Shown: in pieces, positions 1 through 6,937 of the stretch
How positions within the stretch are numbered: position 1 is the first letter of the stretch
Layout of the letters: each line of letters opens with the position of its first letter
Assembly (NCBI RefSeq): GCF_041262525.1
Contig: NZ_JBGCCK010000015.1
Span: 62,001 to 126,000 of the forward strand
Length of the DNA stretch: 64,000 nt
Origin: Streptacidiphilus sp041262525
GTDB lineage: Bacteria > Actinomycetota > Actinomycetes > Streptomycetales > Streptomycetaceae
Reading direction: 5' to 3'
Position numbers and translations under genes: made by a program
The notes under the pieces: model-generated
Told to the model about the DNA's origin: nothing
The model's input: only the letters and a program-made list of their open reading frames with translations
The model's database searches: none

Positions 1-486
1 CAGGGGGGCGCGGTCGAGCAGGGCGGAGGCCGCCACGGCCCGCACCCGCACCTTGGCGTCGAGGGACACCCGGACGACGGCGACCACGGCCGGCTGGTCT
101 CCGCCCAGGGTGATGCGGCATCCGGCCTCGGACCCGACGCGGTACTCGCCCGCTTCGAGGTACCAGACCCGCCCCGCGCCGCTGCCCGCCACCGCCCGGA
201 CGGTGACCAGGCCGGAGCGGGAGCCTGCGGCCGGGCCCGGCCGGTCGAGCCACAGCACGGCGCCGTCGTGCACCCCGCTGACCGCCAGCGGCTGGGAGAG
301 GTCGAGCTGCTCGTCGGCGAGATAGACCGCGGCAACGCCCGGATGGCCGGACGGTGGGGCCTGCGACGCGTCGAGGCTGTCCAGCAGGTTCTTGACGACG
401 TCGCGGAGCAGGATGCTCGGGTCGGCGTCCACGAGCACGTCCGCCGACCAGTCCGGGAGCCGGGCAATGGTGATCATCATGGGCAT
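1..486 (-). CDS. FHA-domain FtsK/SpoIIIE-type (EccC-like) protein, N-terminal part, runs off the window
   Basis: The reading frame is open from ATG 486 to the window edge (162 codons), so only the N-terminus is seen. It begins MPMMITIARLPDWSADV. A ubiquitin-like/FHA-type beta-rich segment follows, with the turn GEYRVGSEAGCRITLGG near residues 115-131, which matches the lead strand of an FHA fold. In Streptomyces, FHA domains are found at the front of large FtsK/SpoIIIE ATPases that drive type VII (Esx) secretion. The adjacent WXG100 gene, 89 bp upstream on the same strand, makes that the best reading. The ATPase domains themselves are not in the window, so EccC identity is inferred from context. 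AGGGGG about 9 bases upstream of the ATG is a plausible ribosome site. Alternative: an unrelated FHA scaffold protein. Confidence 0.6.
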   Translation of the reverse strand, partial: MPMMITIARLPDWSADVLVDADPSILLRDVVKNLLDSLDASQAPPSGHPGVAAVYLADEQLDLSQPLAVSGVHDGAVLWLDRPGPAAGSRSGLVTVRAVAGSGAGRVWYLEAGEYRVGSEAGCRITLGGDQPAVVAVVRVSLDAKVRVRAVAASALLDRAPL

Positions 487-575
487 GGTTCCCAACCCCC
501 TGGTGAATGCTGGCGTCCCCGCCTGTCACAGCCGGCGCGGGGTGCGCGTTGCGGTGCCGGCCACCGTTGGGCCGG

Positions 576-875
576 CTACTTGTGGTTGAGGGAGCCGGCG
601 AGCTGGGTGTCCATCTCGCGCATCGCGTCCACGGCCTTGTCCAGCCACTGCGAGAGCTGGTCCAGGGTCTCCATGGCCTGGTTGGCCGAGTTGACGAACT
701 GGGTGTGCACCTCGTCGAACTTGCCGGACGCCTGCTCGGTGACGAAGCCGGACCCGGTGAGGCTGTCGACGATGCTCTTGCACTCGGTGAGCTTGGCGTC
801 GATGTCGGCCTTGTTGTTGCGCATCCTGCTCGCGCTGTCGGACATCTCCTGATAGGTGACGTTCAGGTTCGCCAT
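576..875 (-). CDS. WXG100 (ESAT-6-like) type VII secretion substrate
   Basis: This 99-residue, all-helical protein (MANLNVTYQEMSDSASRM...) has the size and two-helix hairpin profile of WXG100 proteins, which are small dimers exported by the type VII (Esx) system. The first helix spans about residues 5-45 and the second about 58-95. The inter-helix turn reads SLTGSGF, so the tryptophan of the Trp-x-Gly motif is replaced by Leu (LTG). Other Streptomyces members of this subfamily, as I recall them, also lack the Trp. The start ATG has a purine-rich AGAAGGGAC stretch just upstream. The FHA/FtsK gene lies 89 bp downstream on the same strand, consistent with a substrate-plus-ATPase operon. The leader carries three tandem GACATGT-type repeats (923-957). 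Confidence 0.85.
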   Translation of the reverse strand: MANLNVTYQEMSDSASRMRNNKADIDAKLTECKSIVDSLTGSGFVTEQASGKFDEVHTQFVNSANQAMETLDQLSQWLDKAVDAMREMDTQLAGSLNHK

Positions 876-922
876 CGTGTGTCCCTTCTGTTGGCCCCGG
901 GCGCCTTGGCTGACTGCGCGCC

Positions 923-957
923 GACATGTTCGGCGACATGTCCGCGACACGTACGGC
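923..957. repeat. Three tandem GACAYGT repeats in the esx leader
   Basis: Three adjacent 11-12 bp units lie head to tail: GACATGTTCGGC (923-934), GACATGTCCGC (935-945) and CGACACGTACGGC (945-957). They sit 48-82 bases upstream of the WXG100 start, in the divergent intergenic region (876-1176). The same region holds a 12-bp palindrome CTTGGGCCCAAG (1015-1026) whose right half is repeated directly (GGGCCCAAG at 1018-1026 and 1026-1034). The spacing of about one helical turn suggests a site for an oligomeric regulator, but no factor can be named. No other gene is seen in this 301-bp gap. Confidence 0.4.
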
Positions 958-1176
958 GGGGATGGTGTCGAGGCTAGGAACGGACCGGCCGACGGTCCAG
1001 CACCCCGGCAGGCTCTTGGGCCCAAGGGCCCAAGGTTCCCCCTGGTCCGGCGTTGACACGGACCTGACTCACGGTCAACGTTCTCAACACACCGCACGCC
1101 TGACGCTGCGACAGACGTCTGTCTGCGGTGTTCCGGAAGCCACCGGCCGCCCACAGTCGAGGAGATGAAGGTGACA

Positions 1177-2715
1177 ATGCCGAGCCGATCCGCTGGTCGC
1201 GGTCCTCGCCGCGGCTACTGGCCCGCCTGGCTACGTCGATCGCGGAGGACCGAGCCGCCCTCGGGACTGGCCCCGCGTGTCGACCACGGTCTGTGGACCG
1301 TGGACCGAGTCGTCCGGGTCCTGGCCACCGCCTGCGACCGCGAGAACCGCGGCGTCCCTGTGGCCCACGCGATCGTCGTCGGGCCGGACTCGGTCCGGTT
1401 CCACCTGAAGACCCCCGACGAGCGGCCCCCCACCGGCTGGACCGCCGATCTCGGCGGCCGGACCTGGCAGGCGCCACTTCGCCGGCTCCAGAGCGCCGGC
1501 GTGGCCGAGTCACTGCCCGAGCCCTACCCGCGCCTGGTCTCGCTCGGTCACAACAGCAAGGGCTTCGTGCTGCTCAACCTCAGCCAGGCCGGTGGGATCG
1601 TCGGCCTGGAGGGCGACGCCCGGCAGGCGAGGGCCCTGGCCCAGGACTGGACCCACGAGCTGACCACGAGCCCCTGGTCACGGGACGTGCAGGTGGTCCG
1701 CGTGGGGTTCAGGCCGGGCACCGCGGACCCGGCCGGATCGACCGAGGCGCCGACCCTGGCCGATGCGGAGGCGGCCTTGGCCGCCGAGAGCGGCGGGGTG
1801 CTGCTGCTGGCCTCCCTGCCCGGGGGCCGGGACCGCGAGCGCGTCTACACACTGGCCAACGACCCCGAGGGTCGGTGGTCGGTGGTCGTCGTCGGCCGGG
1901 TCGAGCACCCGCGATGGCGCTTCACCATCGACGCGGCCGGCGTCGTCGACACCGGCATCCTGGACGAACCCGTGGCACGCCGGTTGGATCCGGGGACCAC
2001 CTGGGACACACCGACCGAGGAGGACGCCGACGCCGAAGCCCCCGGACGCCCCGCCGGACACCCCGTCGGCGGAGCCGCACCCGGAGGCCGCCGGCCCGAA
2101 CCGGCCATGGCCGCCCGTCGCCGGATCGTCATCGCGGCCGGGGTGGTCGCCTGCCTGGTCGGCGCCACGGGTGTGGTGCTCGCCCTGCAGGGTTCCTCGT
2201 CGCCCTCCGCGCATGCCTCCGCGCCGGTCGGCAACGCGTCCACCGTCCCCGGCGTGCCCCAGGGTGCCGCGACGTCCTCCCCGACGCCGAGCACCACGCC
2301 GTCGAGCCCCCCTGCCGCGAGCCCCTCACGGGCGAGCACGGCGCCCGTGAGCGCGGGACGCATGCTCGTGAATCCCGGCACCGGCAAGTGCCTCAGCGGC
2401 GGCGCGGGCACCGACGGCACACCACTGGTCCTGGCACGCTGCGACGGCAACGTGAACCAGGCGTGGGACGTCTCCCCCGACGGCACGCTCCGCTCCCAGG
2501 GCCTCTGCATGGACGCCGCCTGGGGCGCGACCAGCGTCGGCACGGTCGTGCAGGTCGCCAGGTGCAGCGGTAACCCGGCGCAGCAGTTCTCCCTCGTCGG
2601 CGACACCATCCACTCCAAGATGTCCAACCTGTGCGCGGGCGCGTTGAACGGAGGCACGGGAATCCGCCTCTTCCCCTGCGACCGCCGCCCGGCCGACGCC
2701 TTCAAACGACACTGA
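1177..2715 (+). CDS. Membrane-anchored protein with C-terminal ricin-type beta-trefoil lectin domain
   Basis: About 512 residues. The cytoplasmic N-terminal ~300 residues include a segment (LVSLGHNSKGFVLLNL ... ELTTSPWS) like one I recall from large LysM/BTAD proteins of actinomycetes, though I cannot name that domain. A single transmembrane helix follows (RRRIVIAAGVVACLVGATG), then a Ser/Thr/Pro-rich stalk. The C-terminal ~120 residues form a ricin-B lectin unit with the repeated Q-x-W-type signatures (NVNQAWDV, NPAQQFSL) and paired cysteines (GKCL, LARC, GLCM, VARC, NLCAG, PCDR). The lectin should face outside and bind glycans. The start at 1177 is preferred because AAGG at 1168-1171 is well spaced. 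The in-frame ATG at 1165 directly abuts GAGGAG and is less likely. Divergent from the Esx genes, possibly part of the same secretion locus. Confidence 0.75.
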   Translation: MPSRSAGRGPRRGYWPAWLRRSRRTEPPSGLAPRVDHGLWTVDRVVRVLATACDRENRGVPVAHAIVVGPDSVRFHLKTPDERPPTGWTADLGGRTWQAPLRRLQSAGVAESLPEPYPRLVSLGHNSKGFVLLNLSQAGGIVGLEGDARQARALAQDWTHELTTSPWSRDVQVVRVGFRPGTADPAGSTEAPTLADAEAALAAESGGVLLLASLPGGRDRERVYTLANDPEGRWSVVVVGRVEHPRWRFTIDAAGVVDTGILDEPVARRLDPGTTWDTPTEEDADAEAPGRPAGHPVGGAAPGGRRPEPAMAARRRIVIAAGVVACLVGATGVVLALQGSSSPSAHASAPVGNASTVPGVPQGAATSSPTPSTTPSSPPAASPSRASTAPVSAGRMLVNPGTGKCLSGGAGTDGTPLVLARCDGNVNQAWDVSPDGTLRSQGLCMDAAWGATSVGTVVQVARCSGNPAQQFSLVGDTIHSKMSNLCAGALNGGTGIRLFPCDRRPADAFKRH

Positions 2716-2723
2716 AGCCCTGC

Positions 2724-2939
2724 TCAGTGGCCCCGGTGAGCCTCGGGGCGGCGTATCACGTGCAAGCGCGTGAAGAGCACCGCGAGGCGTAGCGCCGCGA
2801 CCGAGGCCACCCCCAGGCCCACGGCTGCGGCCGATTCGCCGACGACGCCGAGCGCGATCGCTGCCGCACCGGCGGCCCCGCAGAGCGCCAGGGCGGCGAC
2901 GGCCGGGCGCCCGATCCCTGCACGTGCCTTCACATCCAT
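2724..2939 (-). CDS. Small two-helix membrane protein
   Basis: Encodes 71 residues (MDVKARAGIGRPAVAALALC...). Residues 13-35 and 38-58 are two hydrophobic, Ala/Val/Leu-rich segments, followed by a basic cytoplasmic tail (RLHVIRRPEAHRGH). No family is recognised. It converges with the lectin gene, whose stop is only 8 bp away. Its start lies 53 bp from the GTG start of the divergent ECF sigma factor, so the two may share a promoter region, and it could conceivably be a membrane partner of that sigma factor. That link rests on position only. The hydrophobic pattern and high third-position GC support a real gene. Confidence 0.5.
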   Translation of the reverse strand: MDVKARAGIGRPAVAALALCGAAGAAAIALGVVGESAAAVGLGVASVAALRLAVLFTRLHVIRRPEAHRGH

Positions 2940-2992
2940 GTGATGCCCTGGATTGCGGGTGTTCAGCCGACGAAGACCGGCATGATGGACCG

Positions 2993-3943
2993 GTGGACTT
3001 CGAGCCGTACCGGGGTGAACTGACGGCGTACTGCTACCGGATGCTGGGCTCCTACCAGGACGCCGAGGATCTCGTGCAGGAGTCACTGCTGCGCGCCTGG
3101 AAGGCCCGGGACCGGTACGACCCGGCGCGCGCGTCGGTGCGGACCTGGCTGTACCGGATCGCGACCAACGTGTGCCTGACCGCGCTGGAGGGCCGGGCGC
3201 GGCGTCCGCTGCCGTCCGGGCTCGGCGCGCCGGGGGAGGACCCGCGGGTGCCGCTCGTACCGGCACCCGAGATCCCCTGGCTCGAGCCTTTCCCCGACGC
3301 GCGCTTCGACCTGGAGGTCCGGGCCGACCTGAGGCTCGCCTGGGTGGCTGCGGTCCAGCTGCTGCCCGCGCGGCAGCGGGCCGCGCTCGTGCTGCGCGAG
3401 GTTCTCGGGTTCACCGCCGCGGAGGTCGCGGAGCAGTTGGAGACCACGGTCGCGGCCGTCAACAGCGCGCTGCAGCGCGCCCGCGTGGCGGTCGCCGTCG
3501 CGGGTGAGCGGATGCGGCTCGCCGAACTCACCGAGCCGGACGACCCCGAGGTGCGCGCGGTGGTCCAGCGCTACGCCCGGGCCTTCGAGGCGGCCGATGT
3601 CCCGGCGCTGGTTCGGCTGTTGGCCGAGGACGCGATCCTGGAGATGCCGCCCGTCCCGCTGTGGTACCTGGGCCGTCAGGACTACGGCCGCTTCATGGAG
3701 CGGGTGTTCGAGATGCGTGGCCGGGACTGGGCCACACAGCAGCTCACCGCCAACGGCCAGCCCGCGCTCGCCACGTACGTGCCTGAGGCCGAGGGTGGCG
3801 CGTTCCGACTTCACAGCTTGCAGGTCTTCGACGTCCACGCCGGTCGGATCACCTGCAACGTGGTGTTCGCTGATCTGCGACTGCTTCAGGCCTTCGGGCT
3901 GCGTTCGCTGATTCCTTGCGAAGAGTTGCGCCCGGAGCGATGA
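2993..3943 (+). CDS. ECF RNA polymerase sigma factor with SnoaL-like C-terminal domain
   Basis: 316 residues, long for an ECF factor. Region 2 is clear (LTAYCYRMLGSYQDAEDLVQ, then WLYRIATNVCL). Region 4 follows (LPARQRAALVLREVLGFTAA ... VNSALQRARVAV). The last ~120 residues (RAFEAADVPALVRLLAEDAI ... ) form a SnoaL/NTF2-like domain. This architecture matches the SigJ/SigG-like (ECF41/ECF56-type) sigma factors, in which the tail rather than a classical anti-sigma factor tunes activity. GTG 2993 is chosen as start because it places VDFEPYRGELTAY at the N-terminus as usual. An upstream in-frame start at 2924 would add a Cys-rich leader overlapping the divergent gene. The DHFR-like gene follows 56 bp downstream and is probably cotranscribed. 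Confidence 0.85.
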   Translation: MDFEPYRGELTAYCYRMLGSYQDAEDLVQESLLRAWKARDRYDPARASVRTWLYRIATNVCLTALEGRARRPLPSGLGAPGEDPRVPLVPAPEIPWLEPFPDARFDLEVRADLRLAWVAAVQLLPARQRAALVLREVLGFTAAEVAEQLETTVAAVNSALQRARVAVAVAGERMRLAELTEPDDPEVRAVVQRYARAFEAADVPALVRLLAEDAILEMPPVPLWYLGRQDYGRFMERVFEMRGRDWATQQLTANGQPALATYVPEAEGGAFRLHSLQVFDVHAGRITCNVVFADLRLLQAFGLRSLIPCEELRPER

Positions 3944-3999
3944 GTCCGGTCGGTGCCGCCGGTACGTACTGGTGAACACCACACCGAAGGAGATTCATC

Positions 4000-4557
4000 A
4001 TGAGCGTCATCGTCATCGCGTTCACCACGCTGGACGGGGTCGTGTCCGACCCCGACGGCTCCGCCGGTACGCCGGGGGGCGGCTGGCTGTTCCGGTTCGG
4101 CCGGGAGGAGATCGACGGGGACAAGTTCGGGATCGGGAGCACGCTGGTGCAGGGGATCCTGCTGCAGGGGAGGGGCACCTGGCAGGAGTTCGCGAAGCTC
4201 TGGCCGCACCGCGAGGGCCCGTTCGCCGCGCAGATGAACGCCGTCCCGAAGCTGGTCGCCACCCGCACCCTGACCGACACCTCGGCCTGGGCGAACTCCC
4301 GGCTCCTCGACGGCGACCTCGTCGACGCCGTCAAGCGCGAAACGCGCGACGTCGTCGTCATGGGCAGCCTGGGCGTCGTACGTCAGCTGATGGCCGAGGA
4401 CCTGGTCGACGAGTACCGGCTGATGACCTTCCCCACCGTCGTCGGCGCCGGCCGGCGGCTCTTCCCGGCCGACGGCCCGCACGCGGACCTGGAGTGCGTG
4501 TCGGCGGAGCAGGCCGGAGCCCTCGTCCTCACCCGCTACCGCCGGGCCGCCCGCTGA
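4000..4557 (+). CDS. Dihydrofolate reductase family protein (RibD C-terminal-like)
   Basis: 185 residues. The N-terminus MSVIVIAFTTLDGVVSDPDG and the later segments VVVMGSLGVVRQLMAEDLVD and MTFPTVVGAGRRLF are the hallmark blocks of the DHFR/RibD-C superfamily of small NADPH-binding reductases. In actinomycetes these are often isolated genes of unknown substrate, many next to SnoaL-tailed ECF sigma factors or DGPF-domain proteins. AAGGAGATT at 3988-3996, 3 bases before the ATG, provides the ribosome site. It probably shares a transcript with the sigma gene 56 bp upstream and may be one of its targets. A true folate-pathway DHFR role is unlikely from the sequence. The 4558-4806 stretch after it shows no convincing gene. 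Confidence 0.85.
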   Translation: MSVIVIAFTTLDGVVSDPDGSAGTPGGGWLFRFGREEIDGDKFGIGSTLVQGILLQGRGTWQEFAKLWPHREGPFAAQMNAVPKLVATRTLTDTSAWANSRLLDGDLVDAVKRETRDVVVMGSLGVVRQLMAEDLVDEYRLMTFPTVVGAGRRLFPADGPHADLECVSAEQAGALVLTRYRRAAR

Positions 4558-4806
4558 GGGCCTTCGGCCACGCAGCCGGGGGCGGTCGCGGACCGGACGA
4601 CCGCGCCGCCCGGGCCGGCGGAGGCGATGCTCGGTGAGGCTGTCGTGCACCCCGAGGCCTGATCATGGTGATGACCGGACGCAAGGCACATCTGGAGGAC
4701 GTCGCGGGCGAGGGCGTGGCGGTGTTGCGCGAGCGACCTTGACGTCCGGGAACCGGGGACGGAACCGGGAACGGAACCGGACGGGGTGACGATCCGTCAG
4801 AGGTGT

Positions 4807-5739
4807 ATGACGCGAAGCAATCGTAGGTCGCTACACCGTCGTTCTCCGCTCGCAGGAGTGGCTGCCGCGTTGGTGTGCATGGCGGTGTTGGCCGGTTGTG
4901 CCTCGGGTTCGGGGGCCTCGCTCGGCGTGAGCGTCCAGCCGGCCCTCTCCCCGCAGGCGGCGGCCGACGCGGACGCCGCCGCGCTGCTGGCCGCGTTCCG
5001 GGCTCCGCCCGGGGCGAAGGAGCTGCCGGGCGCGCCGACGGTGGTGCCCTCGTTGTTGAGGCAGCCGCTCAGCCGGCCGAGTTCGCCCGACCTGGTGATC
5101 AGAACGACGTGGTGGACCTGGCCGGGCACGCCGGAGCAGGCCGTCGCGTGGATCACGGCGCACGCGCCGAGCGGGAGCAGGGCCGACGGCAGCGGGGCCT
5201 CGGTCGGCCCAGGCGAGCATGCGGTGTTCGAGGGCTTCTCCCGCCCGCCGACCGCCACGCTGTCTACGCGCACCGTGACTGCCGGGGCCGAGGCCTTCCA
5301 CGGCGGGACGCTGCTGCGCGTCGACGCCGAGGTGGTCTGGCTGCCTCAGCGGCCGGCGGCGGCGCGGGTGCCGGCCGGGGTGAGCCGGCTGGTCGTGCTG
5401 GCCAACCCCGGACGGAGCGCGACGGGCGGCGCGCCCACCCTGGTGCAGTTGGCGTCGGTGACCGACCCGGCGTTGCTGCGTCGGGCCGCGGCGCTGGTGA
5501 ACGCCCTGCCCATGGCCGGTGAGGGCAAGATCTCCTGCCCCATGGACCGTGGAACCCGGCTGCGGCTGGAGTTCTACACGACCGGCTCGTCCCCGGCGGC
5601 CGTCGTCGTCTCGGCAGTGTCCGGCTGCCTGCGAGTGGACCTGAGCGTGCGCGGCGGACCGCAGCACACGGCGCTCAGCGGTACGACGGGGTTCAACGAA
5701 CAGCTTCTGGCGCTGTTGGGGCTGAGGTTCCCCGGGTGA
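4807..5739 (+). CDS. Secreted lipoprotein of unknown function
   Basis: 310 residues from ATG 4807 (AGAGG 3-4 bases upstream). A GTG at 4786 would add seven residues. A twin-basic N-terminus (NRRSLHRRS) and hydrophobic stretch lead to the lipobox VLAGC, placing the lipid-anchored cysteine at about residue 31. The mature protein is Ala/Pro-rich with no recognised domain. Features include a Trp-rich block near residues 100-115 (TTWWTWPGTPEQAVAWI) and two cysteines (SCPMD, SGCLRVD) that could form a disulfide. It stands alone between the reductase and the arsenic locus. The lipoprotein assignment is firm, but the function is unknown. Confidence 0.75.
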   Translation: MTRSNRRSLHRRSPLAGVAAALVCMAVLAGCASGSGASLGVSVQPALSPQAAADADAAALLAAFRAPPGAKELPGAPTVVPSLLRQPLSRPSSPDLVIRTTWWTWPGTPEQAVAWITAHAPSGSRADGSGASVGPGEHAVFEGFSRPPTATLSTRTVTAGAEAFHGGTLLRVDAEVVWLPQRPAAARVPAGVSRLVVLANPGRSATGGAPTLVQLASVTDPALLRRAAALVNALPMAGEGKISCPMDRGTRLRLEFYTTGSSPAAVVVSAVSGCLRVDLSVRGGPQHTALSGTTGFNEQLLALLGLRFPG

Positions 5740-5818
5740 GCACGTGGGCCGGTCCGGGCCGGGCCGGATGGGACCGGTGGCCCATGCGGGTGGAACGTGA
5801 GGCGCAGCAGGATCGGGG

Positions 5819-5950
5819 CTACCCGATCTGAGGAGGCGGCGCCATGGTCTTGTTGTGCAGCATGCCCCGGCGGGCCAGGCAGCGGATCCGGATCCGCTGC
5901 CTGCCGGGGCCGACGAGGACGGTCGGCCCGGCGATGGCGGTGGCGATCAC
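5819..5950 (-). CDS. Possible 43-residue ORF downstream of arsI, with coding remnant ahead of it
   Basis: GTG 5950 is preceded by a good ribosome site (GAAGGGAG, about 8 bases upstream) and its GTGA overlaps the stop of another open stretch. That upstream stretch (about 6063-5948) reads KIATLTAGLDGLEYVHAVLA... but has no start codon and begins right after the arsI stop. Coupled overlaps like this are typical of real operons here, so the pair may be the truncated 3' end of a lost gene plus a small gene or remnant. The 43 residues (MIATAIAGPTVLVGPGRQRI...) match no family I know. A 28-bp perfect palindrome lies inside it. Nothing else is seen in the 5740-6069 gap between the convergent lipoprotein gene and arsI. 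Confidence 0.3.
   Translation of the reverse strand: MIATAIAGPTVLVGPGRQRIRIRCLARRGMLHNKTMAPPPQIG
5876..5903. terminator. 28-bp perfect palindrome between convergent genes (candidate bidirectional terminator)
   Basis: CAGGCAGCGGATCC (5876-5889) is followed immediately by its exact reverse complement GGATCCGCTGCCTG (5890-5903), with no spacer. It lies between the convergent lipoprotein (ends 5739) and arsI (ends 6070). As RNA it would form a strong hairpin in either direction but has no U-tract, like many actinomycete terminators. As DNA it could equally be a protein-binding site. The lack of any loop is unusual for a terminator. Confidence 0.4.
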
Positions 5951-6069
5951 GGCTCTACTCCCTTCTGCGGTGCTGACTTCTGTTGCGGCACGGGACCCGG
6001 CACCGCCAGGACCGCGTGCACGTACTCGAGGCCGTCGAGTCCGGCGGTGAGCGTGGCGATCTTGTGGTG

Positions 6070-6483
6070 TCAACTTCCGCATGCGCAGCCGGTGGCGGGG
6101 TCCTTGGCCAGCTGGTCGGCGTCGGCCTTCACGACGTAGACCTCCCAGGGCTCCGCGCCGGGGCCGGTGACCCAGACCTTGTCCTGGAGGGCGTAGCAGC
6201 AGGAGGTGTCGTTCTCCTCGAAGGTCGCCAGACCGGCGTCGCTGAGGCGGGTGGCTGCGGCAGAGACCTCGACGGTGGAGGCGACCTCGACGCCGAGGTG
6301 GTCGAGGCGGGTGGACTGGCCGGGCTCGCCCTGGATCAGGACCAGCTTGAGCGGGGGCTCGGCGATGGCGAAGTTGGCGTAGCCGGGGCGGCGCTTGGCG
6401 GGCTCGGCGCCGAAGAGCTTGGCGTAGAACGCGACCGAGGCGTCGAGGTCGGCGACGTTGAGTGCGAGCTGGACACGGGACAT
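6070..6483 (-). CDS. arsI: ArsI/CadI-family VOC metalloenzyme, organoarsenical C-As lyase
   Basis: 137 residues. The sequence closely follows bacterial ArsI, a non-haem Fe(II) dioxygenase that cleaves the C-As bond of trivalent methyl- or aromatic arsenicals. It shows the vicinal glyoxalase fold, candidate metal ligands Gln5 (VQLALNV), His62 (RLDHLG) and Glu114 (EPWEVYVV), and the ArsI-diagnostic adjacent cysteines Cys95-Cys96 (NDTSCCYAL) that bind arsenic. The tail TGCACGS adds two more cysteines. It is divergent from arsR, whose operator overlaps the intergenic region, so arsenite induction is expected. With arsC and the aquaporin it suggests detoxification of both inorganic and methylated arsenic. 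A CadI (cadmium-induced) role is the alternative within the family. Confidence 0.9.
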   Translation of the reverse strand: MSRVQLALNVADLDASVAFYAKLFGAEPAKRRPGYANFAIAEPPLKLVLIQGEPGQSTRLDHLGVEVASTVEVSAAATRLSDAGLATFEENDTSCCYALQDKVWVTGPGAEPWEVYVVKADADQLAKDPATGCACGS

Positions 6484-6530
6484 GGCGGCCTCCGGCAGAT
6501 CTGCTTTGATGAGTGTCTATATGGGCGAGC

Positions 6531-6563
6531 TTGCTCGCGGATTAGATGGCTGTCAATATTGAC
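6531..6563 (+). promoter_or_regulatory. arsR promoter/operator
   Basis: A perfect 12-bp palindrome GTCAATATTGAC occupies 6552-6563, ending two bases before the arsR ATG (6566). A possible -35 TTGCTC (6531-6536) and a weak -10 AATATT (6555-6560, inside the palindrome) with an 18-bp spacer would start transcription at or near the ATG. No Shine-Dalgarno sequence precedes that ATG, so arsR is probably translated from a leaderless mRNA. ArsR bound here would block its own promoter and could affect the divergent arsI promoter (82-bp gap). Confidence 0.5.
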
Positions 6564-6565
6564 GT

Positions 6566-6937
6566 ATGTCGAATTTGGAGCTGCCGGTCCTTGGTCAGGC
6601 TGACGCCGTCGCGAGTGCGTGCTGCTCGCCGATGGTGCGCGAGCCGCTGGACGAGAGCGCGGCGGTGGACCTCGCGCGGATGTTCAAGGCGCTGGCGGAC
6701 CCGGTGCGGCTGCGGCTGCTGTCGCTGATCGCCTCGTTTGAGGGCGGCGAGGCCTGCGTCTGCGACCTGACCGGTCCATTCGACGTGTCACAGCCGACGA
6801 TCTCGCATCACCTCAAGGTGCTGCGCGAGGCTGGGCTGGTCGCGTCCGAGCGGCGGGGCACTTGGGTCTACTACTGGGTCCTGCCCGGCGCGCTGGCGCA
6901 GCTCTCGGCTCTGCTGCAGCCGGAGGGCACGAGATGA
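6566..6937 (+). CDS. arsR: ArsR/SmtB-family arsenite-responsive repressor
   Basis: 123 residues with a winged helix-turn-helix (residues ~38-105: MFKALADPVRLRLLSLIA ... TISHHLKVLREAGLV). The metalloid-sensing motif on the recognition-side helix is ACVCDL (Cys64, Cys66), equivalent to ELCVCDL of classical ArsR. An additional adjacent pair Cys19-Cys20 lies in the N-terminal extension and could supply a third thiolate, as in some actinobacterial ArsR proteins. The gene is followed at ATGA by the aquaporin and then arsC, so it heads an autoregulated operon. A GTG or ATG further in (for example 6632) is a possible but shorter start. Confidence 0.92.
   Translation: MSNLELPVLGQADAVASACCSPMVREPLDESAAVDLARMFKALADPVRLRLLSLIASFEGGEACVCDLTGPFDVSQPTISHHLKVLREAGLVASERRGTWVYYWVLPGALAQLSALLQPEGTR

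Noticed and set aside
1128..2573. Second long plus-strand frame overlapping the lectin gene
   Set aside because: Arg/Gly/Pro-rich shadow. The frame from 1177 has the membrane helix and ordered lectin cysteines.
4558..4806. Possible 24-codon ORF near 4665 (MVMTGRKAHLEDVAGEGVAV)
   Set aside because: Too short, with no ribosome site or conserved context. It may be chance.
5844..6050. Plus-strand 68-codon ORF with GAGGAGG upstream
   Set aside because: Translation is Arg/Pro-rich in its second half, reads through the palindrome and lacks any hydrophobic or domain pattern. The minus-strand reading has the better coupled start.
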